A stretch of DNA of 64,000 bases, taken from positions 2,788,099 to 2,852,098 of the forward strand of contig NZ_LN831197.1 of assembly GCF_001375535.1 (NCBI RefSeq). The letters are read 5' to 3'. The position numbers and the translations under genes are program-made. Under the pieces are notes generated by a model. That model worked only from the letters and a program-made list of their open reading frames with translations. It made no database searches and had not been told where the DNA came from. The first letter of the stretch is position 1. Each line of letters opens with the position of its first letter. This document shows positions 8,306 through 16,984 of this stretch, piece by piece. This DNA is from Bacillus niameyensis. GTDB taxonomy: Bacteria > Bacillota > Bacilli > Bacillales > Bacillaceae_C.

Positions 8306-9547
8306 TTAGACATTTTCTTTTTCTTTTAATCGAATTTTTGCTTTACTATCAGATAATTCCCATTCGATATTTTCTGGGCCCTTCACTTTCAAGTTCACCT
8401 CATGATCACCTGCATTAAGACCTGCTAAGTCTAAAATCACATGGAAATCATCTTTATTCACCTTTTCCAAGTCAGCTTTCGTTCCATGTAGTTTTAATGA
8501 AACCATTCCGCTCGTAGGTGATAATAACTCAAACTCAAGGCCCTGCTTAATTCCCTGTTTTTCAATAACGATATCTTCCATATCTTGTTCTTGCTTTTTC
8601 TGTTCAGCTATTATTTTAACTTTAATTTTCTCAGGAGTTACTTTGTTAACACCCACTGGAACCTTCAGAGGCACTTCTACTTCTGTATCTTCATGAATTC
8701 CACTAACATCAACAGAAACTTCTAATTCATCGATATCTTTTAATATTTCTGTTGTGCCAAAAATCATCACTTCAGGTGTAGCTGTACTAACTGTTTTAAT
8801 ATCGATATCCTCTGGCGGAGTTCCTGTTTGATTTATTTTAACAGAAACATTCTTCCTAGGATTCGTTACTGGGATCGTGACCGAAACAGTGGCTGGCTCT
8901 ACAATCACATCAAGCTTGTTCAATTCTCGGTCAAGCACAGTAACACGTGCTTCCCTCTTAATTGTATCGTTAATTAGTCCGCTTGCATCTATAGTTGCCT
9001 TAACATAGGAAATCTTTTCAATGACGTCCTTGGCACCTGTTATTTTAACAGTTTTAGGACTAACTTCTGGCTGTTCTGCTTCAAATCCTTCCGCCAATAT
9101 ACTTCGATTAAATTCAGCTTCTACTCTGTGGTCTTCTGTTATCTTTTCCTGCAGAGAAATATCTGCATAGGAAGGTTCAATTGTCACCTTCAGCTTTTCA
9201 GAAATATCTTTATATAAAATATCGACACGATGTTTCCCAATTTCTGTATTAGAAAGGTCCACATATACCGTAAAATCACGTTGCCTTTTTGTTGCTTCTA
9301 CAAAGCGCCTTTGACCTTGTATTTTCACGTCAACAGTTTTAGGAACTCCTGTTACTACAAGATTTTCCGAATCGTAATAGATTTCTACAGGTACATTAGT
9401 AATCGTGTCTGTATCATTATTTTCCATATCATTCGGATTACTGTTACCATCTTTCCCACCAATATCATTCGCTGACAAGAATAGAAAGACAGCTAAAAAC
9501 AAGGCAATAATTCTGACAAACCACGGATTCTCCATAAAATTATCCAT
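8306..9547 (-). CDS. cdaR: CdaA regulatory protein (YbbR-domain membrane-anchored protein)
   Basis: A 413-residue protein: a short cytoplasmic start (MDNFMENPW), one membrane segment (residues about 10-27) and a long extracytoplasmic part made of several YbbR repeats of about 80 residues each, recognisable by recurring VxVxGxxxxI and LDLSG-like words. It regulates the diadenylate cyclase CdaA. The longest frame starts 60 bases earlier, but ATG 9547 has GGGAGA at a good distance and gives the family N-terminus. Its start overlaps the cdaA stop by 8 bases (ATGGATAA), pointing to translational coupling. glmM follows after 32 bases. Confidence 0.94.
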   Translation of the reverse strand: MDNFMENPWFVRIIALFLAVFLFLSANDIGGKDGNSNPNDMENNDTDTITNVPVEIYYDSENLVVTGVPKTVDVKIQGQRRFVEATKRQRDFTVYVDLSNTEIGKHRVDILYKDISEKLKVTIEPSYADISLQEKITEDHRVEAEFNRSILAEGFEAEQPEVSPKTVKITGAKDVIEKISYVKATIDASGLINDTIKREARVTVLDRELNKLDVIVEPATVSVTIPVTNPRKNVSVKINQTGTPPEDIDIKTVSTATPEVMIFGTTEILKDIDELEVSVDVSGIHEDTEVEVPLKVPVGVNKVTPEKIKVKIIAEQKKQEQDMEDIVIEKQGIKQGLEFELLSPTSGMVSLKLHGTKADLEKVNKDDFHVILDLAGLNAGDHEVNLKVKGPENIEWELSDSKAKIRLKEKENV

Positions 9548-10370
9548 TATTTGTCTTCTCCCTTCTTTTCCAAAGTGACGAGGAAGACGTTTTGGATTTC
9601 GTGTCATCCATTAGTTCATTTCCTAAAATTTCCTTTAATTTTTCAGTTGATAAATCTCGAAGTAACTCACCATTCTTTGTTACGGAGACATCTCCAGTTT
9701 CCTCAGAAACAACTATAGTTAAACTGTCTGTTACTTCACTAATTCCTAATGCAGCCCTATGTCTTGTACCTAGCTCTTTTGAGATAAACGGGCTTTCTGA
9801 TAAAGGAAGATAACATGCAGCTGCTGCAATTTTTGTTTTTTGAATAATCACTGCTCCGTCATGAAGTGGTGTATTCGGTATAAAAATATTTATTAATAAT
9901 TCATGTGACAAGTTGGAATTCATGGGGATCCCTGTTTCAATATAATCGCCCATGCCTGTTTCCTTTTCGATTGAAATTAGGGCGCCAATTCGCCTTTTAG
10001 CCATATAATTGACAGCATTCATAATCGCCTCAACTCTATGCTTCTGTTCCTCTTCTTCGTGGACACCACTCCTTGCAAAGAATTTTCCACGTCCTAGCTG
10101 TTCAAGGGCACGCCTCAATTCTGGCTGGAAAATAATGATAATCGCAAGGAACCCCCAGGTCAACACCGTTTCCATCATCCAACTCAATGTATTGAGATGG
10201 AGGAAGTCACTTAATAATTTTACGATAATAATGACGAAAATTCCTTTAAGTAACTGAACGGCTTTTGTGCCACGAATGACCATGATCAATTTATATATAA
10301 CAAACCACACGAGGAAAATATCAACAATCCGAGATAGATAAGTCAGGATGGGAAGGTCAGTAAACGGCAT
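9540..10370 (-). CDS. cdaA: Diadenylate cyclase CdaA (c-di-AMP synthase)
   Basis: A 276-residue membrane enzyme that joins two ATP into cyclic di-AMP, which controls potassium, osmotic and cell-wall homeostasis. Three membrane helices fill residues 10-80. The DAC domain follows, with both catalytic motifs: DGA at 171-173 (LHDGAVII) and RHR at 203-205 (GTRHRAALG). This is the CdaA (DacA) layout and not that of DisA or CdaS. It is the first gene of cdaA-cdaR-glmM. An extended -10 box lies about 70 bases upstream. Confidence 0.96.
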   Translation of the reverse strand: MPFTDLPILTYLSRIVDIFLVWFVIYKLIMVIRGTKAVQLLKGIFVIIIVKLLSDFLHLNTLSWMMETVLTWGFLAIIIIFQPELRRALEQLGRGKFFARSGVHEEEEQKHRVEAIMNAVNYMAKRRIGALISIEKETGMGDYIETGIPMNSNLSHELLINIFIPNTPLHDGAVIIQKTKIAAAACYLPLSESPFISKELGTRHRAALGISEVTDSLTIVVSEETGDVSVTKNGELLRDLSTEKLKEILGNELMDDTKSKTSSSSLWKRREKTNNG

Positions 10371-10441
10371 TATCTTTCCTCCATCTATTTAGTCAAAGTG
10401 GTGTTTATTCACGATCCATTCTTAATGATTAAAGCCTTTTT

Positions 10442-10450
10442 ATTATACCA
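10442..10450 (-). promoter_or_regulatory. Extended -10 promoter element upstream of cdaA
   Basis: On the minus strand TGGTATAAT is an extended -10 (TGn-TATAAT) about 70 bases upstream of the cdaA start. No good -35 box is visible at 16-18 bases, as is common for extended -10 promoters. Confidence 0.5.
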
Positions 10451-10493
10451 CATATAACGAGCAAGTCACTATTTCCATGAAAGGAACAAACAC

Positions 10494-10562
10494 GCTAGCA
10501 CAACACCATACAAATTTCCTAGCTTCTGACTTATCGTAGGATAAAGCGTAGAGATTTGCTAG
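10494..10562 (+). repeat. Decayed fragment of the dispersed array-type repeat
   Basis: CATACAAATTTCCTAGCTTC, TGACTTATCGTAGGA and GAGATTTGCTAG follow the order of the array element, but most of the middle and both ends are missing. It lies between rsiW and cdaA in a 260-base gap that otherwise holds only the cdaA promoter. Confidence 0.6.
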
Positions 10563-10631
10563 TTAATATGTACCCGCACAATTTCCAAGTGCAGGAAAAA
10601 AGATGGGACCGCTAATGTGTAAGCAGCCCCA

Positions 10632-11264
10632 TTACTCATCCTCAAATAAATCAATAATTTCCCTTCCGCCCTCTTTAATTTTATACCATAACCATTCAAA
10701 TATTTGATTTATTTCTTCAATCTCCCCAGTAACATTTCCTGCAGAAGCCATATATTTTTCCCCGTTAATAATCGTAACATTTCCCTTAACTTCGCCTTCA
10801 ATTCGCAGATTTCCATTTTTCACGGTTAAATTCCCATCCACTACTTCTCCCTCTGGAACAATTACTGTATCGTTTTCAACGACAAGATTAGGTTGTTTAG
10901 TGAATGTAAATTTTTGATCATCATTCCACGAATTAAAAATCCCTCCACCCATCAAAAGAATAAATAAAGAGGCTGCTGCTAGTAAAGGATGGTGTCTAAA
11001 CCATCGTTTTACACTTGCAGATCTTTTTTCCTTTGGTAGGTTAGCCATTACATTTAATGTAAAATCATTTGAAGGTTTTATATGTGAAGTGCTTTTTATA
11101 TAGGCAACCGTTCTTTTTAATTCTTGAAAGTGCTTTTGGCAAGATGAGCATTGTTGGAGGTGCTCTTTCAATATTTGCTCTTTCTCATATGATAATTCAT
11201 TATCAAGGTATTCATGCATATAAAGAACGATTTCTTCAGGACACGCCTTCAATTTACTTCTCAC
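10632..11264 (-). CDS. rsiW: Anti-sigma-W factor RsiW
   Basis: A 210-residue single-pass membrane protein. The N-terminal zinc-binding anti-sigma domain has the H-x3-C-x2-C motif (His35, Cys39, Cys42 in HLQQCSSC). One membrane helix lies at about 92-108, and the outer part is a small domain with beta-type repeats (VVDGNLTVKNGNLRIEGEVKGNVTI). It holds sigma-W inactive until cut by site-1 and site-2 proteases under envelope stress. Length and context match B. subtilis RsiW (208 residues). It starts 5 bases after the sigW stop. Confidence 0.95.
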   Translation of the reverse strand: MRSKLKACPEEIVLYMHEYLDNELSYEKEQILKEHLQQCSSCQKHFQELKRTVAYIKSTSHIKPSNDFTLNVMANLPKEKRSASVKRWFRHHPLLAAASLFILLMGGGIFNSWNDDQKFTFTKQPNLVVENDTVIVPEGEVVDGNLTVKNGNLRIEGEVKGNVTIINGEKYMASAGNVTGEIEEINQIFEWLWYKIKEGGREIIDLFEDE

Positions 11265-11269
11265 CTTTC

Positions 11270-11839
11270 CTACAAATTGTTCAGCTGTTTACGAAGCGCT
11301 TCTCTTGCACGATGAATACGCGTCTTCACTGTACCTAACGGCATCTCCAATACTTCACTGATTTCATTAAGTGAAAGTTCGTCAATATATCGCAAAATAA
11401 CGACAATCCTGTACTTATCTGGTAGCCGCGAGATTTCCCGTTGAACAATTTCTTGAAGTTCCATTGTTTCTACTTCAGAATCTGGGGCATTCCCCTCTGC
11501 CGCAATCTGGGAATACATATTTAAACCGTCCGTCCCAGCCACTTCGGCATCAAGGAAATAATCCGGTTTCTTCTTTCTTATTCGATCAATACAAAGATTT
11601 GTTGCAATTCGGTATAGCCATGTGGAGAATTTTTTGTTCTGGTTAAAACTATGGATGTTCACATAAGCTCTTACAAAAGCTTCTTGAGCAATATCTTCTG
11701 CCTCATGGCGATTGCCTAGCATTCTGTAACAAAGCTGAAAAACCTTTTCTCTGAACAATTCCACTATTTCTCCAAAAGCTTCTTGATCTCCTCTTAATAC
11801 TTGTTTAATTCTTTGGTTAACAATGACATCCATTCCCAT
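11270..11839 (-). CDS. sigW: ECF RNA polymerase sigma factor SigW
   Basis: A 189-residue extracytoplasmic-function sigma factor. Region 2 is seen in LCYRMLGNRHEAEDIAQEAF and the -10 recognising FSTWLYRIATNLCIDRIRKK; region 4 helix-turn-helix is LSLNEISEVLEMPLGTVKTRIHRARE (core words quoted). It is close to B. subtilis SigW throughout, including KPDYFLDAEVAGT. It directs the antibiotic and envelope-stress regulon. A consensus sigma-W promoter immediately upstream indicates autoregulation. Co-transcribed with rsiW. Confidence 0.97.
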   Translation of the reverse strand: MGMDVIVNQRIKQVLRGDQEAFGEIVELFREKVFQLCYRMLGNRHEAEDIAQEAFVRAYVNIHSFNQNKKFSTWLYRIATNLCIDRIRKKKPDYFLDAEVAGTDGLNMYSQIAAEGNAPDSEVETMELQEIVQREISRLPDKYRIVVILRYIDELSLNEISEVLEMPLGTVKTRIHRAREALRKQLNNL

Positions 11840-11871
11840 ATTACCCCCCGCTCTATGCGGTCATCCATTTA

Positions 11872-11897
11872 TACGTATTAAATAAAAAAAGGTTTCA
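11872..11897 (-). promoter_or_regulatory. Sigma-W autoregulatory promoter
   Basis: On the minus strand TGAAAC (11892-11897), a 16-base spacer with a T-run, and CGTA (11872-11875). This is the textbook sigma-W promoter, 33 bases upstream of the sigW start codon. Confidence 0.93.
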
Positions 11898-11999
11898 TTT
11901 ATTATTTAGACATATCACATACTATCTTATCAAATTTTCACTCCTTCTGTTTAATAAATTCAAAAAAGGGAAAATAATAAATATAGGAGGTAGATATCT

Positions 12000-12164
12000 A
12001 TGAATACAAATGAGTTATTGCAAAGTATTGAAGAATATCGGTCTCAAATGGTCAAACTCGGCATGGCCTCTTCTTTCTCAGATGAACAAGTAGTACAAAT
12101 AAGTGATCAATTAGATCAACTGTTATATAAATACCAAGCAACTGTCTTCCATTCAAAAGAGTAG
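12000..12164 (+). CDS. Spo0E-like aspartyl-phosphate phosphatase
   Basis: A 54-residue protein of the Spo0E family: two helices with the signature around QISDQLDQLLYKYQ, equivalent to the SQELDxLLNxY motif of Spo0E/YnzD. Such proteins remove the phosphate from Spo0A and delay sporulation. The start at 12000 has GGAGG about 9 bases upstream. A terminator overlaps its stop codon, so it is a single-gene unit divergent from sigW. It is placed among sporulation genes, which fits the role; the exact paralogue cannot be named. Confidence 0.82.
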   Translation: MNTNELLQSIEEYRSQMVKLGMASSFSDEQVVQISDQLDQLLYKYQATVFHSKE

Positions 12165-12191
12165 CGATCTTTACAGGATCGCTACTCTTTT
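12157..12191 (+). terminator. Terminator overlapping the stop of the Spo0E-like gene
   Basis: AAAGAGTAGCGATC and GATCGCTACTCTTT form a perfect 14-bp stem with a 7-base loop; the stop codon is in the left arm. Confidence 0.9.
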
Positions 12192-12213
12192 ACTCTTCGG
12201 AAAATCTCAAAAG

Positions 12214-12246
12214 ACCAAAAACGCACATATCTTTAGGACATGTGCG
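12214..12246 (-). terminator. Terminator of the tRNA operon
   Basis: On the minus strand CGCACAT and ATGTGCG pair and are followed by TTTTT, about 25 bases past the 3' end of tRNA-Lys. Confidence 0.8.
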
Positions 12247-12270
12247 AAAAATTGTTATTTAGAAATATAA

Positions 12271-12346
12271 TGGTGAGCCATGCAGGATTCGAACCTGCGA
12301 CCCTCTGATTAAAAGTCAGATGCTCTACCAACTGAGCTAATGGCTC
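12271..12346 (-). tRNA. tRNA-Lys (anticodon TTT)
   Basis: A complete cloverleaf: acceptor GAGCCAT/ATGGCTC, anticodon loop CTTTTAA, GGTTCGAATCC T-arm. The 3' CCA is encoded. It is the last tRNA of the cluster. Confidence 0.97.
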
Positions 12347-12347
12347 A

Positions 12348-12422
12348 TGGCTGGGCTAGCTGGATTCGAACCAACGAATGACGGAGTCAAAGTCCGTTGC
12401 CTTACCGCTTGGCTATAGCCCA
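12348..12422 (-). tRNA. tRNA-Gln (anticodon TTG)
   Basis: A cloverleaf beginning TGGGCTATAGCC with anticodon loop CTTTGAC and T-arm GGTTCGAATCC. CCA is encoded. It is separated from tRNA-Lys by one base. Confidence 0.97.
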
Positions 12423-12480
12423 TCGTGTGCAATGATATTATGTATAATGACCATTCGCCGAAAATATATTCATAAAAGAA

Positions 12481-12565
12481 TGGTGGTGGGGGACGGATTC
12501 GAACCGCCGAACCCGGAGGGAGCGGATTTACAGTCCGCCGCGTTTAGCCACTTCGCTACCCCACC
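12481..12565 (-). tRNA. tRNA-Tyr (anticodon GTA)
   Basis: An 85-base class II tRNA with a long variable arm (CTCCCTCCGGGTTCGG region), anticodon loop CTGTAAA, and encoded CCA. Confidence 0.96.
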
Positions 12566-12576
12566 AATATGACCAG

Positions 12577-12649
<73 letters not shown>

Positions 12650-12661
12650 TTGAAATCAAAA

Positions 12662-12734
12662 TGGAGGATGACGGGATCGAACCGCCGACCCTCTGCTTGT
12701 AAGGCAGATGCTCTCCCAGCTGAGCTAATCCTCC
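12662..12734 (-). tRNA. tRNA-Val (anticodon TAC)
   Basis: Acceptor GGAGGAT/ATCCTCC, anticodon loop CTTACAA, T-arm GGTTCGATCCC. CCA is not encoded. Confidence 0.96.
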
Positions 12735-12751
12735 ATGATTTTAAAAACAAG

Positions 12752-12823
12752 TGACCCCTACGGGATTCGAACCCGTGTTACCGCCGTGAAAGGGCGGTGT
12801 CTTAACCGCTTGACCAAGGGGCC
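12752..12823 (-). tRNA. tRNA-Glu (anticodon TTC)
   Basis: Begins GGCCCCTTGGTCAAGCGG, anticodon loop CTTTCAC, T-arm GGTTCGAATCC. CCA is not encoded. It is the first tRNA after an independent promoter. Confidence 0.96.
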
Positions 12824-12863
12824 ATACTATAAAATGGGCTTGTCTTTTTAAGACCCAAAAAAG

Positions 12864-12893
12864 AGTATAAATGATAGACAACCTAAATGTCAA
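12864..12893 (-). promoter_or_regulatory. Sigma-A promoter for the tRNA-Glu to tRNA-Lys group
   Basis: On the minus strand TTGACA (12888-12893), an 18-base spacer and TATACT (12864-12869). The predicted start is about 30-35 bases before tRNA-Glu. Confidence 0.75.
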
Positions 12894-12944
12894 TAACAAA
12901 TTAAAAATTTCTCTACTTTTTTAGAAAGCTAAATTTAAGCTTTC

Positions 12945-12976
12945 CAAAATAAAAAAGACTCCTGTCTGACGTAGTC
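12945..12976 (-). terminator. Terminator after tRNA-Thr(GGT)
   Basis: On the minus strand GACTAC and GGAGTC pair (one mismatch) around an 8-base loop and are followed by TTTTTTATTTT. It lies between tRNA-Thr(GGT) and the promoter of the next tRNA group. Confidence 0.6.
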
Positions 12977-12996
12977 TGTAGGTTTGAGCTTATCAG

Positions 12997-13069
12997 AGCT
13001 TCCAGCCGGGCTTGAACCGGCGACCTCATCCTTACCATGGATGCACTCTACCTACTGAGCTATGGAAGC
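12997..13069 (-). tRNA. tRNA-Thr (anticodon GGT)
   Basis: Acceptor GCTTCCA/TGGAAGC, anticodon loop ATGGTAA, T-arm GGTTCAAGCCC. CCA is not encoded. A second threonine tRNA with a different anticodon lies at 12577-12649. Confidence 0.95.
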
Positions 13070-13070
13070 A

Positions 13071-13145
13071 TGGCTCCGCAGGTAGGATTCGAACCTACGA
13101 CCGATCGGTTAACAGCCGATAGCTCTACCACTGAGCTACTGCGGA
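13071..13145 (-). tRNA. tRNA-Asn (anticodon GTT)
   Basis: Acceptor TCCGCAG/CTGCGGA, anticodon loop CTGTTAA, T-arm GGTTCGAATCC, encoded CCA. It follows 5S rRNA by 8 bases. Confidence 0.97.
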
Positions 13146-13153
13146 ATATCCAA

Positions 13154-13269
<116 letters not shown>

Positions 13270-13291
13270 CAAAACTTCTAAGACAAATTTT

Positions 13292-13319
13292 ATTATAACC
13301 AAAATTTTATTTATTTCAA
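13292..13319 (-). promoter_or_regulatory. Sigma-A promoter directly upstream of 5S rRNA
   Basis: On the minus strand TTGAAA (13314-13319), a 16-base spacer and TATAAT (13292-13297), leaving about 22 bases to the 5S 5' end. Its presence shows that the 5S gene is expressed on its own. Confidence 0.8.
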
Positions 13320-13468
13320 CCCCTAAACAAATTGTTTTTAAAAACTTTTTAAAAACACAAGGAAATCGCTGCTCCTACAAATGGGAAACCTATTTTAGCT
13401 TTTCTATTCATATATTACGCTTCAAGAGGCATAGATTATATTGGACGGGCATTAAAGGGGGAGTAACT

Positions 13469-14218
13469 ATGAATTTTTTTGTAGCCGTTAACGGACGCAA
13501 AGTGAAACAAGGAATGTTTTTAATCTTAATTTCCTTTTTTACAGCACTTTTATTTTTCTCTCAATCAAGCTTATATACGCCGGTATTTGGAACTAAAGAT
13601 GGACCAAAGGCAATTTATAAAGGGGAAGAAGGAATTAGTTTAACTTTTAATATTGGATGGGGTGATATACAGGCGGACCCAATTCTAGATATTCTAGAAA
13701 AAGGGAAAGTTCGTTCTGCCACCTTCTTTCTTTCCGGTTCGTGGGCAGAAAAAAATCCTGAGACGGTGAAGCGGATATTAGACCTCGGATATGAGGTTGG
13801 AAGTCTCGGCTATGCTTATGAGGATTATACAGAACTGGAAGATGAGAAAGTAAGACGCGATATTTTAAAATCTATTGATGTTCTTAAAAAGCTGGATGTC
13901 AAAGAGATTAAGCTTCTGCGTTCACCAACTGGACACTTTGATAAGCGTACTCTTGGAATTGCTGATAAACTTGGACTAACGATGGTCCATTGGAGTATCA
14001 ACTCTCAAGATTGGAAAAACCCTGGCGTGGAGGAAATTATCGAAAATGTAAAGAAGGCGAAAAAAGGAGATATTATCTTAATGCACGCCTCCGATTCGGC
14101 AACTCAAACAGCACAAGCATTACCTGAGATTCTCAAGGTTCTCGAAGGAAAGGATCAGCTTGTCAAAGTTTCTATCTTAATGGCAAACGGTAAAGTACAA
14201 ACAAAACTTGTTCCATAA
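13469..14218 (+). CDS. pdaB: Polysaccharide deacetylase family sporulation protein PdaB
   Basis: A 249-residue protein with an N-terminal signal anchor (residues about 15-33) and a NodB/polysaccharide deacetylase domain: LTFNIGWGD, ATFFLSGSWAEKNPE, LLRSPTGHF, VHWSINSQDWKNPG and ILMHASDSA. It matches B. subtilis PdaB (YbaN), needed for late spore and cortex maintenance. The Asp-Asp and His-x3-His metal motifs of true deacetylases are changed (FNIGWGD), so enzymatic activity is uncertain, as in B. subtilis. The longest frame reaches back through tRNA and 5S genes and is false there; ATG 13469 has GGGGGAG upstream and gives the family start. Confidence 0.94.
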   Translation: MNFFVAVNGRKVKQGMFLILISFFTALLFFSQSSLYTPVFGTKDGPKAIYKGEEGISLTFNIGWGDIQADPILDILEKGKVRSATFFLSGSWAEKNPETVKRILDLGYEVGSLGYAYEDYTELEDEKVRRDILKSIDVLKKLDVKEIKLLRSPTGHFDKRTLGIADKLGLTMVHWSINSQDWKNPGVEEIIENVKKAKKGDIILMHASDSATQTAQALPEILKVLEGKDQLVKVSILMANGKVQTKLVP

Positions 14219-14222
14219 GGGT

Positions 14223-14256
14223 GAAAAAAGCGATCTCCTAACGAGTCGCTTTTTCC
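14223..14256. terminator. Bidirectional terminator between pdaB and kbaA
   Basis: AAAAAAGCGA and TCGCTTTTTC flank CTCCTAACGAG. The convergent genes pdaB and kbaA end on either side; the kbaA 3' end lies inside it. Confidence 0.85.
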
Positions 14257-14921
14257 TTTTTATTCTTTAAGCCATTCACAGCTACATTTGTTTTCAAAGC
14301 TTTACGTTTTTCCCTTTCTTCCATGGACAATCGGTTAAATTTCGGTAACATTAAAATTTGATAGGCGTTACAGGCGATCAATGGGAAAATCATTAAATAA
14401 ATCCAGTCCGCATCATTAGGACGTAAAACTGGTAACCACTCTAAAATTGTAATTACGACCATAAAGAAGAGGGCAGAAACAAAAGTAGCTCTATTCGTCA
14501 TTTTCGCCTTAAAATAAGCGACGATTAAGCCTGCAATTAATATAAATACCGCCAAACCTATATAAGGCAGAATGCTTTCTTCTTTTCCTGCAAAGGCCTG
14601 AAAGCGAAAATAAATTAGATCGAAAAGAACGAATGTAACTATGACTAGCTGCACCGCATTCCAAAGGCCAATTGATCGGAATATCCCAAGTCCAAACTGA
14701 TGAATAAATAAATAGGCAAAATACCCAACCTGACTAACTACAGCGAAAATAAAGCCTACTCCAACTAACCAAATAAACGTTGATAAAATAGCTCCAATAT
14801 TAAAATCTGTAAAATAAGGTTGAAATTCTCCCCAACGAATGAGAAAACCTAGAACACCTGTTAATAATCCACCCAATAAAAGTGAGTTAAATAAAAATTT
14901 AATTAAATTACGAATGGTCAC
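14238..14921 (-). CDS. kbaA: KinB signalling pathway activator KbaA
   Basis: A 227-residue integral membrane protein with six hydrophobic segments (about 10-28, 43-68, 84-103, 119-137, 147-163 and 173-190) and a basic cytoplasmic tail (KRKALK...KNKKEKATR). Sequence and neighbourhood (pdaB, gerD) match B. subtilis KbaA, which is needed for KinB to feed the sporulation phosphorelay. There is no catalytic motif. It is convergent with pdaB and divergent from gerD. Confidence 0.92.
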   Translation of the reverse strand: MTIRNLIKFLFNSLLLGGLLTGVLGFLIRWGEFQPYFTDFNIGAILSTFIWLVGVGFIFAVVSQVGYFAYLFIHQFGLGIFRSIGLWNAVQLVIVTFVLFDLIYFRFQAFAGKEESILPYIGLAVFILIAGLIVAYFKAKMTNRATFVSALFFMVVITILEWLPVLRPNDADWIYLMIFPLIACNAYQILMLPKFNRLSMEEREKRKALKTNVAVNGLKNKKEKATR

Positions 14922-15094
14922 TGCCCTTATCCCCCGTATCTATACTTATCACACCGATTTTATCAGTCTTTATTTGAAAAATCTACGTATAGCTAATTTG
15001 TGCATAAATTCTTCACAATGTTTCATATTAAATAGTAGCGGATTCCTTATTCCTTAAATGATTCAGACCTTCCTTATAGAAAGGAGCGTTCCTC

Positions 15095-15691
15095 ATGAAG
15101 AAGGGAGTTTCTTTGCTCCTCATGGCCATCGTTCTCATTCTTGCTTCTTGTTCTGGAAATGATGTAGGAAAAGAACTTGACTATGACCAAACGAAAAAAA
15201 TGATTGTGGATATATTAAAAACTGATGAAGGTAAAAAGGCGATCCAAGATATTATTAGTGAAGAGAGTACAAAACAAAAGTTAGTCATGGATCAGGGCAT
15301 CGTCAGAGAAACCATTGAACAAACGCTTGTCTCTGAAAAGGGAGCTGACTTTTGGAAGAACTCCTTTCAAGATCCAAAATTCGCGGAATCTGTAGCCAAA
15401 AGTATGAAGACTGAACACGAAGCCCTTTTAAAGGATTTAATGAAAGACCCCGAATATCAGGAGCTTATGATGAGTATTTTAAAAGATCCTGAAATGCAAA
15501 AGGAATACGGGGATCTTGTTAAAAGTAAGGAATTCAGAAAACATTTGCAAAAAGTAGTATCCGACACCATTGAAAGTCCAACCTATAAAGCAAAAATTCA
15601 AGAGCTTTTGCTAAAGGCAGCAAAGGAAACTGAAGAAAAGTCTGGCAAGGATGAAAAAAAGGATGAAGATGCTAGTGGCGGGGGTAGTTAG
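15095..15691 (+). CDS. gerD: Spore germination lipoprotein GerD
   Basis: A 198-residue lipoprotein with a signal peptide and a lipobox (ILASC, Cys19). The body is alpha-helical with heptad-like KDPEYQ/KDPEMQ repeats, and the tail is glycine- and charge-rich (EKKDEDASGGGS), all typical of GerD. GerD gathers nutrient germinant receptors into the germinosome in the spore inner membrane. ATG 15095 follows AAAGGAG. The context between kbaA and salA is as in B. subtilis. Confidence 0.95.
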   Translation: MKKGVSLLLMAIVLILASCSGNDVGKELDYDQTKKMIVDILKTDEGKKAIQDIISEESTKQKLVMDQGIVRETIEQTLVSEKGADFWKNSFQDPKFAESVAKSMKTEHEALLKDLMKDPEYQELMMSILKDPEMQKEYGDLVKSKEFRKHLQKVVSDTIESPTYKAKIQELLLKAAKETEEKSGKDEKKDEDASGGGS

Positions 15692-15782
15692 AAAGTGCGA
15701 CGACCAATATTAGTGACGCTATTAAGACATCCTATCTCGTTGTAACGACAGACACCTTGCTCTAATAAAGAGACTTTAAAAA

Positions 15783-15830
15783 AGTTGTCCCCAAAGAGCG
15801 CTTCCATTGCTCAAAAGGGACAACCTCTTT
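15783..15830. terminator. Bidirectional terminator between gerD and salA
   Basis: GTTGTCCC and GGGACAAC form a stem with extra internal pairing (GAGCGC/TTGCTC), flanked by A-rich and T-rich runs. Confidence 0.75.
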
Positions 15831-15835
15831 TCATT

Positions 15836-16897
15836 TTAACCCAATATACTTATGACTTTTTCAGCCATTTCTCCATATATCTTTCCAATCTTATGTGTTT
15901 CGTCGTAAACAGATGGCGCAAAATCCTCTTCATTCCAATCTGGCTGTTGCAATGGAAGTCTTCCAAGAAGTTCTGTTTGCAGTTCCTCCGCAAGCTTATC
16001 TCCGCCGCCTTTTCCGAAAACATATTCCTTTTCGCCAGTTACATTGCTTTCGAAATAGGCCATATTCTCAATAACACCTAATAGTTCATGGTTCGTGCGA
16101 AGTGCCATTGCACCTGCTCTTGCAGCTACAAAAGCAGCCGTTGGATGTGGTGTTGTAACAACGATTTCTTTACAGCTTGGCAGCATTGTATGCACATCTA
16201 ACGCCATATCCCCTGTTCCTGGTGGCAAATCAAGTAGAAGATAGTCAAGTTCGCCCCACTCTACCTCGGAAAAAAAGTTATTAAGCATTTTCCCTAACAT
16301 TGGTCCACGCCAAATAACAGGAGCATTATCCTCCACAAAAAATCCCATTGAAATCACTTGAACACCAAACCGTTCAACAGGAATAATTCGATCTCCCCTT
16401 AACTTCGGTCTACTTGTAATTCCCATCATATCCGGAACACTAAATCCATATATATCCGCATCAACCAATCCAACCTTTTTTCCTAATCGCGCAAGAGCAA
16501 TAGCTAAATTAACAGATACAGTTGATTTACCTACTCCACCTTTTCCACTCGCAATCGCAATAAAGGTCGTTTTGCTATTTGGCGAAAGCAATCCACCAGG
16601 TCCCTCTCCAGGAATAGCTCCTGCAGCACGATGCTTGTCCAATTCTTCCGCCGGTAGTTGCGCAAAGCGAATTCCAACCGTTTCAGCTCCTGCATTCTTT
16701 AACGCTTCCACGACCTTCGTTTGAAACTGAAGTTGCTCTGGAGTACCAGTCTTGGCAATCGCTAATTTGACGCTAATATGTGACTTCTCTTCCTTAACCT
16801 TCACCTCAAGAATACCATTTGTCTCTTGTAGCGTTTTATGTAGTAATGGATCTTCCATTTTATTTAATATTTCTAGCGCTTGTTCTTGGGTAACCAA
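15836..16897 (-). CDS. salA: Mrp/NBP35-family P-loop ATPase, SalA
   Basis: About 353 residues. The N-terminal part (1-95) is a MIP18/DUF59-like domain; the C-terminal part is the Mrp ATPase with a deviant Walker A SGKGGVGKST, then VDADIYGFSVPDMMG and LLLDLPPGTGD. It matches B. subtilis SalA, a regulator that represses scoC and so favours protease production; Mrp proteins generally also carry Fe-S clusters, but no CxxC pair is present here. The longest frame starts at GTG 16906 directly on the ribosome site. TTG 16897 has AAGGAAGG at 8 bases and gives the SalA-like N-terminus, so I use it. Confidence 0.93.
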   Translation of the reverse strand: MVTQEQALEILNKMEDPLLHKTLQETNGILEVKVKEEKSHISVKLAIAKTGTPEQLQFQTKVVEALKNAGAETVGIRFAQLPAEELDKHRAAGAIPGEGPGGLLSPNSKTTFIAIASGKGGVGKSTVSVNLAIALARLGKKVGLVDADIYGFSVPDMMGITSRPKLRGDRIIPVERFGVQVISMGFFVEDNAPVIWRGPMLGKMLNNFFSEVEWGELDYLLLDLPPGTGDMALDVHTMLPSCKEIVVTTPHPTAAFVAARAGAMALRTNHELLGVIENMAYFESNVTGEKEYVFGKGGGDKLAEELQTELLGRLPLQQPDWNEEDFAPSVYDETHKIGKIYGEMAEKVISILG

Positions 16898-16984
16898 AAT
16901 ACGCACCTTCCTTATTATGGATTTGCTTTCTCTTCCAGTATAACATAATGTACTTCTTTCAGAATGTTATACGCTTGCAAGGAA

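Noticed and set aside
12924-12944. Terminator between tRNA genes formed by GAAAGCT/AGCTTTC
   Set aside because: It is followed by A-runs, not T-runs, on either strand; the hairpin at 12945-12976 fits better.
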